From positions 1 through 64,000 of the forward strand of contig CAINNJ010000039.1 of the NCBI GenBank assembly GCA_903851195.1: a stretch of DNA of 64,000 bases, read 5' to 3'. Both the position numbers and the translations under genes were made by a program. The notes beneath the pieces are model-generated. The model did not search any database. It was not told the origin of the DNA and saw only the letters and a program-made list of their open reading frames with translations. Shown here piece after piece: positions 7,462 to 16,400 of this stretch; positions within the stretch are counted from its first letter, which is position 1, and every line of letters begins with the position of its first letter. This DNA comes from an uncultured Acidobacteriia bacterium. Lineage in GTDB: Bacteria; Acidobacteriota; Terriglobia; Bryobacterales; Bryobacteraceae.

Positions 7462-8792
7462 GTTCCGCCGAACAAACAAACCATACCGCGCCCGCGAAGC
7501 GCGATCACCGTCAGGAGGTAACCAACTCCATCGTCAAAATGCTCGAAGACGGCGTCTCACCCTGGCAAAAACCGTGGAAGTCGGCGGGCATGCCGTTCAA
7601 CCCCACTACCGATAAGGCATACAGGGGCGGCAATGCCGTCCACCTCATGGCCGCCGGGATGTCCCGCGGATACGAAGATCCGCGCTGGATGACCTACAAA
7701 CAGGCCGCCGAAAACGGCTGGCAGGTCCGCAAGGGCGAAAAGGGAACGCACATCGAATTCTGGGAACTGAAGGCCAGGCCAGAGGAGAAGCGGGAAGATC
7801 CCGTCGCGGCCAGCGCCGACAAAACTGCCGACGAAAGCCAGCGTCGCTGGATTCACCGGGTCTACACGGTCTTCAACGCCAAACAGATCGATGGCGTGCC
7901 GACCTTCGAGCGCCCCCAGCCATCCGCCTTCGAAGTCGCTCAGAGTGGCGAGCGAATCCTCGCCAAATCCGGCGCGAACATCCATCACGACCAGTCGGAT
8001 CGCGCCTTCTACCGCCCCTCCACGGACAGCATCCATCTCCCACCTAAAGAGGCGTTTCAGGATGCGCCGGGTTATTACGGCACCGCGCTTCACGAACTCG
8101 CGCACTGGACCGGGCACCCGTCCCGCCTGAATCGGCCCACGCTGAACGAGTCCTACAAGTTCGGCGATCTCAACTACGCCAAAGAGGAGCTGCGCGCTGA
8201 ACTGGCGAGCGTCTTCATCGCCGCCGAACTCGGCGTTCCCCACAATCCGGCGAACCACGCCGCGTATGTAGGTTCCTGGATCAAAGCGCTGAAGGAAGAC
8301 AAGAACGAGATCTTTCGCGCGGCACAGGATGCGTCGGCGGCCACGGATTTTGTGTTGAGCCTGGACCGGGACGTGTCCCGAGCGCAGGCTCTGGAGGTCG
8401 GCGACTCGGCGGCTGGAGATCCGGCGGCAGTCCAAGCCATTCGGGATCAAATCGGAGTTCTCGAAGGCGACCGCACCCAAGCCGGGTCGTCACGCGATGT
8501 CCTTAGCGCCTCGTTCGCCGCCGCGAAAAGCGTGACCGCGGAGAAACTGGGCGACTCCGCCCGAACCTTCGCCGCGGAGACACAGAGCGGCAACTACCGC
8601 GGGGAGATTATCGGCGAAACCGAACTGCACGTCGTTCAAAAGCTTTCGCCCCGGTCGGCGGTGGCCCACATGAAGCAACTGCTCGAACCTGCGCCGAAGA
8701 TTGGCGAAAGCGTCGGAATCGGGTATGCAAACAACGAGGCATCCGTGAAGGAACTGCGCGAGCGGTCGAGGTCGAAGGAGTTGGTGCGATGA
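7458..8792 (+). CDS. ardC: ArdC-like antirestriction protein with C-terminal KfrB-like domain
   Basis: 444 residues. Residues about 18-145 form the ArdC N-terminal single-strand DNA-binding domain (VSPWQKPWKS, PRWMTYKQAAENGWQVRKG). A zincin-like metallopeptidase domain follows at about 160-290 with LHELAHWTGH (H212, E213, H216) and a downstream EELRAELAS. Residues about 375-437 (YRGEIIGETELHVVQKL to IGYANNEASVK) resemble the KfrB domain. ArdC protects incoming single-stranded DNA from host restriction in plasmids of several groups. It overlaps its neighbours on both sides by four bases, so it is made together with the coupling protein. Confidence 0.85.
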   Translation: MSSAEQTNHTAPAKRDHRQEVTNSIVKMLEDGVSPWQKPWKSAGMPFNPTTDKAYRGGNAVHLMAAGMSRGYEDPRWMTYKQAAENGWQVRKGEKGTHIEFWELKARPEEKREDPVAASADKTADESQRRWIHRVYTVFNAKQIDGVPTFERPQPSAFEVAQSGERILAKSGANIHHDQSDRAFYRPSTDSIHLPPKEAFQDAPGYYGTALHELAHWTGHPSRLNRPTLNESYKFGDLNYAKEELRAELASVFIAAELGVPHNPANHAAYVGSWIKALKEDKNEIFRAAQDASAATDFVLSLDRDVSRAQALEVGDSAAGDPAAVQAIRDQIGVLEGDRTQAGSSRDVLSASFAAAKSVTAEKLGDSARTFAAETQSGNYRGEIIGETELHVVQKLSPRSAVAHMKQLLEPAPKIGESVGIGYANNEASVKELRERSRSKELVR

Positions 8793-10783
8793 GGCCGCCA
8801 ACGGGGATGTACAGAACGCCGCGCGATCCCGGCGGTTTCCCGTTTGGATACGACTGGCGGGCGACCGGCGCCGGGCTGATTCTGCTGGTCGGCTTCAACC
8901 TGCTGGCGACCCAGTACGTGGCTTCGAAATTTCGCTACCAGCCGGCACTCGGAACGCCGCTGTTTCGGACGAGCCGGATGGCGGTTTACCAGCCTTTCGC
9001 CTGGTGCATCTGGGGTTACCGCAACTGCGCAAGCCTCGACAGCCGCGTCCGGAAACCTCTCTTCGAAGGCGAGATGATCGTACTCGGCGGCTGCCTGCTT
9101 TCCATGGTGGGCTTTTTCGCCGCCGCCAACCGGCGCGTGCGGCGATTGTCGGTGAACGCGGAGGACCTGCACGGGTCGGCCCGCCTGGCCGCGCCGGATG
9201 ACGTGCGCGCCACCGGACTCGTCCGTAGCAATGCCGGTGTTTACGTCGGCGGCTGGTACAACGAGCATTCCAGACGCCTGCAGTACCTCCGCCATAACGG
9301 TCCGGAACACGTGCTGGCGTTCGCGCCGACCCGGTCGGGAAAGGGCGTCGGGCTCGTGATTCCCACCCTACTGGCGTGGGACGAGAGCGCGGTCATCTAC
9401 GACATCAAGGGTGAGAACTGGGCCAAGACGGCCGGGTATCGCGCGAGCCGCGGGCAGCGCTGTTTCAAGTTCTCGCCGGTGGAGGAGGAAACGTCGTGCC
9501 GGTTCAATCCGCTGGCAGAAGTTCGTCTGTTTACGCCGCGCGACGTTTCCGACGCGCAGAATATTGCCGACATGATCATCCGCAGCGGTGAAGACAGTCC
9601 GATGGAGCGCCACTGGGAGGACACTGCGGCATCTCTGACGACCGGCATGATTCTGCACGCCTGCTACACCGCCGCCGATGAGGATCGCGCGGCCTGCCTG
9701 GCGGATCTGGCGGCGCTCTTTACGCGACCGGGCGTGGATTTCCGGGAAACGCTGAATGAGATGCTCTGCTATCCGCACGACAGCGAGTTCCGGCGCGGGT
9801 GGCGCACCCAGGCGGGACTGAAGACCGCGACGCACCCTGTGGTTTCGGAGAAAGCGCAGGAAATGCTCGATAAGGAGAGCAAGGAACTGTCCGGCGTGCT
9901 GTCCACGGCTAAGACGGCGCTGGCGCTCTACAGCGATCCGCTGGTGGCGCGCAATACGGCCGCGAGCGACTTCACGATCAACGACCTGGTGAACGCCGAG
10001 CAGCCGGTTTCTCTGTATCTGGTGGTGCCGCCGTCCGACAAGATCCGGTTGCGGCGTCTGATCCGGCTGATGTTCACGATGGTGGTGAACCGGCTGACGG
10101 AGCGGATGGCGTTTGACGGGTCCGAGCAGAAGAAGAACAAGTACCGGCTGCTGTTTCTGATCGACGAGTTCCCGAGCCTGAAGCGGATGGAGATCTTCTC
10201 CGACGCGCTTTCGTACATGGCCGGGTACGGGCTGAAGGCTTATCTGATCACGCAGGATATCCGGCAGGTGGTGGATGCTTACGGGCAGAACGAGAGCATC
10301 GTTTCGAACTGCCACGTGCGGATCGCGTTCGCGCCCAACCAGGTGGAAACCGCGGAACTGCTCTCAAAGATGACCGGAACCACCACGGTGCAGAAGGCGA
10401 ATTTCAACTTCTCCGGTTCGCGGTTCGCACCGGTGATGTCGCACGTGAACGCGAGCGTGGACCACATCGAGCGTCCGCTGATGACGCCGGACGAGGTGAT
10501 GCGGCTCCGGCCGCCGAAGAAGACAGGCAGCGGTGATGCGGAGATCATCACGGAGCCGGGCGACATGCTCATCTTCGTTTCCGGGCACTTTCCGATTCTC
10601 GGAATGCAGATGCTGTACTTCGCCGATCCGGAGTTGGCGCGCCGATCCGCGATTGCGCCGCCGGCGGCTTCGGAACGCCCGACGCCACGGCCAATCCGGA
10701 TCGACAGGCCCGAGATCGTCACGGACGACGATGCCACGACCGAACTCGAGCGGGGCTTCATTGAGGAGCTGAGGCGTTCGTAG
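8789..10783 (+). CDS. traG: Type IV coupling protein, TraG/VirD4 family ATPase
   Basis: 664 residues, the usual length. Two N-terminal transmembrane helices at about residues 27-45 and 95-112 are followed by the Walker A motif APTRSGKGVGLVIPTLL (residues 179-195) and the Walker B motif LLFLIDEFPSL near residue 455. The protein couples the relaxosome to the secretion channel at the inner membrane and powers DNA transfer as a hexamer. Its ATG overlaps the ardC stop (ATGA). A type IV secretion channel is not encoded in this window, so the partner must be elsewhere. Confidence 0.93.
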   Translation: MRPPTGMYRTPRDPGGFPFGYDWRATGAGLILLVGFNLLATQYVASKFRYQPALGTPLFRTSRMAVYQPFAWCIWGYRNCASLDSRVRKPLFEGEMIVLGGCLLSMVGFFAAANRRVRRLSVNAEDLHGSARLAAPDDVRATGLVRSNAGVYVGGWYNEHSRRLQYLRHNGPEHVLAFAPTRSGKGVGLVIPTLLAWDESAVIYDIKGENWAKTAGYRASRGQRCFKFSPVEEETSCRFNPLAEVRLFTPRDVSDAQNIADMIIRSGEDSPMERHWEDTAASLTTGMILHACYTAADEDRAACLADLAALFTRPGVDFRETLNEMLCYPHDSEFRRGWRTQAGLKTATHPVVSEKAQEMLDKESKELSGVLSTAKTALALYSDPLVARNTAASDFTINDLVNAEQPVSLYLVVPPSDKIRLRRLIRLMFTMVVNRLTERMAFDGSEQKKNKYRLLFLIDEFPSLKRMEIFSDALSYMAGYGLKAYLITQDIRQVVDAYGQNESIVSNCHVRIAFAPNQVETAELLSKMTGTTTVQKANFNFSGSRFAPVMSHVNASVDHIERPLMTPDEVMRLRPPKKTGSGDAEIITEPGDMLIFVSGHFPILGMQMLYFADPELARRSAIAPPAASERPTPRPIRIDRPEIVTDDDATTELERGFIEELRRS

Positions 10784-10787
10784 ATCC

Positions 10788-11183
10788 ATGCAGAAAAACA
10801 GAATTGAACTGGCAGGGTATCTGGCGGCGCGGGTGGAATTGAGATTTCTGCCCTCGGGTACTAAGGTGGCGAATGTGCGTCTCGGTGAGACGTACCGGTT
10901 CACCGGCTCCGACGGCAAGCAGCAGTCACACACGAACTGGCACAACCTCGTTTTCTACAACGAGGTGGCGGATGTGGCTGCTACCTACGAACAGGGCGAG
11001 AATATCTACGTTGAGGGGACGCTGCAGCAGCGGAAGTTCACCCCGGCGGATGGCGTCACGCGGACTGTCCACGAGATTCACGTAAAGGCCTGCCACGTGA
11101 TCGCGGCTTCCCGAATGGACCGCGAGACTCCGGCCATCACAGAGTCAGAAGCGATTCCCCATGACCACTCCTGGCCTGTTTGA
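10788..11183 (+). CDS. ssb: Single-stranded DNA-binding protein, plasmid type
   Basis: 131 residues with an OB fold: IELAGYLAARVELRFLPSG, then GKQQSHTNWHNLVFYNEVAD and YVEGTLQQRKFTPADG, close to bacterial Ssb. It should coat single-stranded transfer or replication intermediates. The acidic tip (DDIPF-like) that chromosomal Ssb uses to recruit partners is missing; the protein ends HDHSWPV. It begins four bases after traG and its last 23 bases overlap the traF-like gene. Confidence 0.85.
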   Translation: MQKNRIELAGYLAARVELRFLPSGTKVANVRLGETYRFTGSDGKQQSHTNWHNLVFYNEVADVAATYEQGENIYVEGTLQQRKFTPADGVTRTVHEIHVKACHVIAASRMDRETPAITESEAIPHDHSWPV

Positions 11184-11703
11184 CCGCCGCACTGCAATTC
11201 GCACCTTGTGTCTCGGGGCGGCCACGTTTGCGGCGCCTTTCCTGATCGTGTGGGCGGCCGGAATCCGGATCAATCTCTCGCCATCCATGCCGCTCGGGCT
11301 GTACCGGGTGACGGCCGATGTCCGCGCTCCGCTGGTTGAATTCTGCCCGCCGGAACCTTACGGGAGCTTCGCGGCTCGCCGCGGATTTCGGTCGGCAGGA
11401 AACTGCCCGGACGGCGCCAGCCCTCTGATGAAGCCAGTCATAGCGAGCGCCGGTGATCTCGTGGAGGTATCCGACGTTGCCGGAATCGCCGTCAACGGTT
11501 CCACGCTGCCCAACACGGCCGCGAAAACGAAAGACAGCCACGGTCGGCCACTGAGCCCTTTTCCATCCGGACGATACCGGGTTCAGCAGGGATCCGTCTG
11601 GGTGGCTTCGTCCTACAACCCATGGAGTTTCGACAGCCGCTACTTCGGACCAGTCCCCGCGAAAATCATCCGGCGACATCTGAAGCCATTTCTGACGCTG
11701 TAA
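11161..11703 (+). CDS. traF: TraF-like conjugative transfer signal peptidase (S26)
   Basis: 180 residues. An N-terminal transmembrane helix (about residues 15-34) is followed by INLSPSMPLGLYRV, where S42 in the PSMP box is the S26 nucleophile, and SPLMKPVIASAGDLVEV, where K91 is the general base. The C-terminal YNPWSFDSRYFGPV is typical of the family. RP4 TraF processes and cyclizes the conjugative pilin TrbC in the inner membrane. Its presence suggests that a P-type pilus is part of the system although the trb genes are not in view. It overlaps ssb and ends the operon. Confidence 0.88.
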   Translation: MTTPGLFDRRTAIRTLCLGAATFAAPFLIVWAAGIRINLSPSMPLGLYRVTADVRAPLVEFCPPEPYGSFAARRGFRSAGNCPDGASPLMKPVIASAGDLVEVSDVAGIAVNGSTLPNTAAKTKDSHGRPLSPFPSGRYRVQQGSVWVASSYNPWSFDSRYFGPVPAKIIRRHLKPFLTL

Positions 11704-11999
11704 CTGGAACCTCGACGGCCAGCTGCCACTGGCGCCGTCGAACAAGCGCTCGTTCACCTGTCGGCCCTTCCCTTCCGCGTGTTCGGGCAACGCGCCGCTT
11801 GACGGCCTGATCGGCCTGCCTGCGCCCACCCGGCGTCACTCGGGTATCCCCAGCCTTCCTCCACTACGTTCCGTGCAGGCCTCCGCTATCGCTCCGCTCG
11901 CTTCGCGAGTGGGTGATCCCCCTCCCTCCTGATGCCTGGCGGGAGCCGGCTCGCTCGCTCCGGGGGTGCCCCGAACACGAGGGGCGGAAAGGACCGAAG
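11704..11999. other. Intergenic region upstream of the sigma factor gene
   Basis: About 300 bases, very GC-rich, with a small hairpin CTCGC-TTC-GCGAG near 11898-11910 and no convincing gene in any frame. The right end carries a GGAAAGGA ribosome site for the sigma factor gene. Confidence 0.4.
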
Positions 12000-12599
12000 A
12001 TGAAATTCCGCAACACTTCCGACAGCGACAACAATCAGAACACGGCCCGCGAGGCTGCCATTCTTCAAAATATCGATCTCGCCAAAAGGATCGCGAAGGC
12101 CATGCTCCGCCGATTGCCGCCTTGCGTCACCCTCGACGATCTGACCGGTGCCGGCATGATCGGATTGATTCAAGCGGTAGACCGATTCGACCGGGCCCGC
12201 GGTTTGGAATTCAGCACGTACGCGCGGCACCGCATTCGCGGCGCAATGCAGGATTTCCTCCGGGGCGAGGACCCGCTTTCCCGCGCGGAGCGCGTGCGGA
12301 TTCGCGCCAACTCCGGAGCGGCCGCCACGGTCAACGTCTCGCTCGACAGCGTTCCACCGAGCCGGACGCCCGCGGCGCACCCGGATTTCGCCCTACGCAC
12401 CGAAGTCCACAAAGCCCGCCGGTGTCTCTCGGCAAGAGAGAACCGCGTTATCGGGATGCTCTTCGATCTGGGCTTGCAGAATCAGGAAATTGCGGCTGCG
12501 CTGAAGGTCAATCCGAGCCGGGTTTCTCAGATCAAGCAGCAGGCAATCCTGAAGCTTCGGCGCAGATTGCAGGCCGGGTACCGAGGCAGGGCCGCGTGA
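12000..12599 (+). CDS. Sigma-70 family factor, FliA/SigB-like, element-encoded
   Basis: 199 residues from the ATG at 12000, with GGAAAGGA ribosome site nine bases upstream. Region 2 is clear (LDDLTGAGMIGLIQAVDRFD, then FSTYARHRIRGAMQDFLR) and region 4 is a helix-turn-helix (LQNQEIAAALKVNPSRVSQI) that reads the -35 box. Region 3 is short and poorly conserved. The layout is that of group 3 factors such as FliA or WhiG. In a mobile element it may direct transcription of transfer genes or rewire the host; no anti-sigma gene is adjacent. Its TGA overlaps the ATG of a decayed WD40 gene. Confidence 0.85.
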   Translation: MKFRNTSDSDNNQNTAREAAILQNIDLAKRIAKAMLRRLPPCVTLDDLTGAGMIGLIQAVDRFDRARGLEFSTYARHRIRGAMQDFLRGEDPLSRAERVRIRANSGAAATVNVSLDSVPPSRTPAAHPDFALRTEVHKARRCLSARENRVIGMLFDLGLQNQEIAAALKVNPSRVSQIKQQAILKLRRRLQAGYRGRAA

Positions 12600-13165
12600 T
12601 GCGGCTCGCCTTAACGCGGCACTTGCGACCTTACCGCGAGGCGTTCAGCCCGGACGGGCGGCGTGTGGTAACCGCGTCAGATGATCAGACGGCGCGCGTG
12701 TGGGTGGCGGATACCGGCAAGCCGGTCGGCGCGCCCCTGCAGCACCGGAGTATTGTCAATTCAGCGGCATTCAGCCCGGACGGGCGGCGTGTGATGACGG
12801 CCTCAGCTGACAATACGGCGCGCGTTTGGGAGGCGGATACCGGCAAGCCGGTCGGCGCGCGCTGCAACACCAGAGTCGTGTCCTTTCAGCGGCGTTCAGC
12901 CCCGACGGGCGGCGTGTGGTGACGGCGTCATTTGACCGGACGGCGCGGATATGGACTGTCCTGCTCGGCTCCGATTCGCCACAAGACACGGCTCTGATGG
13001 CCGGTAGAGGTATTGGGCGGTTACCGCCTGAATGAATTCGGGTCGCTTATCCCCTTTGAGGACTGGTTTGTGGGCATGCGCGATATGCGCAAACGTCTGG
13101 ATCGCGAACCGAATCGGGACGGAACTCTTGCCTGGTTTCTCCGCCGCTTTCTTTCGAGCCCGTAG
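12599..13165 (+). pseudogene. Decayed WD40-repeat gene
   Basis: Starts MRLALTRHLRPYREAFSPDG and shows three WD40 blades ([12 protein letters not shown] ... ARVW). The third copy begins one base early, so the frame shifts near 12865. After the blades a second frame change near 13015 is needed to reach the conserved tail [16 protein letters not shown]... which ends with TAG at 13163-13165. At least two frameshifts and a missing N-terminal part make this a remnant of a larger signalling WD40 protein. It is related in type, but not obviously in sequence, to the intact TIR-WD40 gene that follows. Confidence 0.8.
12641..12960 (+). repeat. Tandem 126-bp WD40 blade repeat
   Basis: Units begin with GCGTTCAGCC at 12641, GCATTCAGCC at 12767 and GCGTTCAGCC at 12892, so the periods are 126 and 125 bases. 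The single missing base is the frameshift in the second unit. High DNA identity between units indicates recent internal duplication before decay. Confidence 0.8.
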
Positions 13166-13414
13166 AGGCGGGCAGTTGGCCGCCCGGATGTGCCCCGAGG
13201 TCGATTCGACGCGGATTTCGCAACAGGAAGAGGGAATACCGGCGCTCCTGACCGAAGGCTTGCGAGGTGTTCCGGCATCCCGACAATTGTTAGAAGCCGC
13301 CGAGTAGCCGCTCTTTTGTCGGAAGCAGCATCTCCCGGAGCGGGTGGGGTGCATCAGACGGGACCTGGGATACCGCTAAGGCGTACGGGGTCGCAAGCTG
13401 GCCAAGCCACGGCT

Positions 13415-13420
13415 TATAAT
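13415..13420 (+). promoter_or_regulatory. Candidate -10 box of the TIR-WD40 gene
   Basis: A consensus TATAAT ends six bases before the ATG at 13426, with no ribosome site in between. Transcription would start at or within a base of the start codon, giving a leaderless messenger. The -35 region is weak. The rest of 13166-13414 shows no gene. Confidence 0.4.
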
Positions 13421-13425
13421 TGCTC

Positions 13426-16400
13426 ATGGTTGCCGGAACCAGTCCCCTCGAATTCGAGTCTCGATCCACTCCTGGAGGGTCACTCGTAACAGAGCACAAA
13501 CCCGGCGGCATCTTCGTCAGCTATAACTATGAGGATCTCTTTCAGGTCGAACTGCTCCACACCGAGCTCCTAAAAACGTGGGGGATCGAAGTCTACGTCG
13601 ACCGCCGGAGCATGCCGGCAAGCGCCGATTGGCAGACAGAAGTCGATGAGGTAATTCACCAATCCCGGGTATGCGTGGTGGTGCTCGGAGCTAATGGTTG
13701 GGGACCCTCCCAGCAATACGAACTCGCGCAGATCGCCCTCTGGGCAGCTTCTACTCCTGAAACGCGTGTTGTTCAAATCGAACTGGTTCTCCTCGAAGGC
13801 GCCAATCGCCTTCTTGCTGCCGAGTGGATCCGCAGCCTCGGACCTGCCTATCAAAACCTGAGCTGGGTCGATTGGTCCGCCGCAGATCTGTATGCTACCG
13901 GACGCATCGTCGCTGCGATCCTGCATTTGAAAATAAACCCCGTCGCGCAGGATGTCCGTGCCGTCATGGTCGTCCGCGAACAGGCAACCCGCTGGGTCGG
14001 CGCCGCCCGCAATCCCGCGCTCCTCTACACCGGAGGCGTCCTCCGCGACGCCGAACAGATCGCGCTGCGTCTTCCCGACCTGATGACGCGGGATGCCTCC
14101 ACTTTTCTCGCCGCCAGTTCTCTGGCTGAAGACGAGCGTCGGCGCGCCGAGCGTCGGCGGCTGCGCTTGTTCGTTGTCGGTTTGTCGGGTCTTTCGGTCG
14201 CTCTTGCCATAGCGGCCGTGATTGCATTCGTATTCCAACGCGAAGCCCGAACTGAAACTGTAATCGCGGGTAAAGCCGCTGCCGCAGCCACGAAGTCCAG
14301 CGCCGTTGCGCGCGAGGCCGAGACCAAAGAGCGCCAAAGGGAAACGGAGGCAATCGAGGCCAGACAAGCTGCCGAAACCGCGCGCGATGTCGCCCGCCAA
14401 AGGCTGGCCTGGCAATACTGGAATTCGGCAGTTTATGAGACGGAGACGCAACACTGGAGTCGTGCTCTTCAGTTTTTTCTTCATTCCGCCCTGGTAGATG
14501 GTGATCTGGCTCGAGTTAGCGACGGACTGCTCGCCGCTGATCTTCTGCGCGGCAACACTCAATTGGTCAGGTACGCGGTTGAACCGCAAGGAATCAAGGG
14601 AGCGTCGTTGAGCCGGGACGGGAGGTCCGTGCTCACGTGGAATCAGAATGGCGCCGCATTCTGCGATGTAGCAACTGGCCGATCACTCACACATCATTCT
14701 ATGCGCGCACCTATGACATCGGGAGCGTTGCTCAGCCGCGATGAGACTCGAATTCTAACTTGGGGTTCCGATGGGATCGTCAGAATCTGGGACGCACGAG
14801 GGGGCTTGCTATACGCGCCGCCATTCCACCAGAAGGAACCTGTCAGTGGAGCGGAATTCGATCCGGGTTACGACCGCGTCCTCTCGTGGAGTGACAAGGG
14901 TAGCGCCTGGCTGTGGAGCACTCGAACGGGGAATCTCGTTCATAAACTCGATGCGGGGCGGGGTGTATGGAAGGCTATTTTCGACAATGACGGATCACAC
15001 GTGTTTACCTGTACCGACAGCAGCATTGGCCTCTGGAACGGAAAGACTGGAGAACCGATCGATTCGTTGAGATTAGGTGTCGTTTCGAACTGCCTCCGAT
15101 CCGGAAATACGGTGGTGGTTTCCTTGGCTGATGACTCCACAAAACTGATTCGTATCGACGCCAGTTCGGGCAGCCTGAAAGAGATGCCGCCTCTCCAAAC
15201 CTCATCTCACGGCATCCTCAGTAATAGTGGATCTCTCCTGTTTACGTGGGGGATCAACGGGATGCGGATCTGGGATCCCGCTTCCGGAAAGGCAACTGGG
15301 TTTTCCGTAGAAGGACAAAGCGTGTCTGACGCGAGATTCAGCCCTGACGACACGGAGATCGTAACCTGGAGCGGACACGTCGCAAGGCTCTGGGTGGTCG
15401 CTAACGGAAAGCCCGTCGGCCTCCCTGTCGAGCATGAGTCCGATATTACGGGTGCCGCGATCAGTACCGACAACAAGTACCTGGTCACCCGAAGCCTGGA
15501 TGGGGCGGTTCACGTGCGAAGCTCCCTTGATCTCGATCCGATCGACGATGAAATCCTGCACGGATCTGGCCCGGGAGGCGTATTAATAGCGGCCTCGAGC
15601 CGTCTGTTGACATGGAGCGCAGGTGGCGCACTGAAGGTATGGATGATTCACGATGAGAATCGTGTTGCTCGGACGCTCGGAGTCGTTCAGGAGCAGGACG
15701 CGATAGTCGATCGAAGCGGCCGCCATATTCTTCTCTGGTCATGGGGCTTATTTCCTGGCAAGCTTATTGATCTGGATTCGCCTGCGAATTTGCGCGACAT
15801 AGGATCCAAGGCGTACAAGATTGTTCTCGATCCAACCAACAGTTGCGTAGCAGTCAACGAAGGTCGCCGAATCGAAGTCTTCAGTGTTGCTTCGGGAAAA
15901 CGAGTCGGTCTGGAAACAGACCTGAGCACTCAGCAAACGCCCCCGGTCTCGAACTACTTCGGAATTGCAGTCAGCCGTAACTGCGAGCGGGTGGTTGGCT
16001 GGGGAATTGGAGCACAAGGCGCCATAGGCCCCGGCTCCATCGTACGAAGCACAGCGTTCGTTTTCGAGACAAAGACCGGCCGCCAGCTCTGCGCGATCGG
16101 TGCGCAAGGTTCAGTCACGGCCGCGGGCTGGGACACGGGTAATCGCATCGATGGCGCAGCTCTGAGTCCGGATGGCGCGATGCTCGTTACATGGGGAGAC
16201 CAAGTCAAAGCCTGGAGCGTACCTAAGTGTTCGTCGATCGGAAAGGCCATCAACCGCGGCGGATTTGAATCCATCCTGGTTTCGTCGGATAACTCACGTC
16301 TTATCACACTGGGGTGGGACGGTGCCGCCAATTTGTGGTCCGTCACCACCGGACAAACTCAGGTGAAGCCGATGCGGCATCCCGATTCCCTGGTCGGAGC

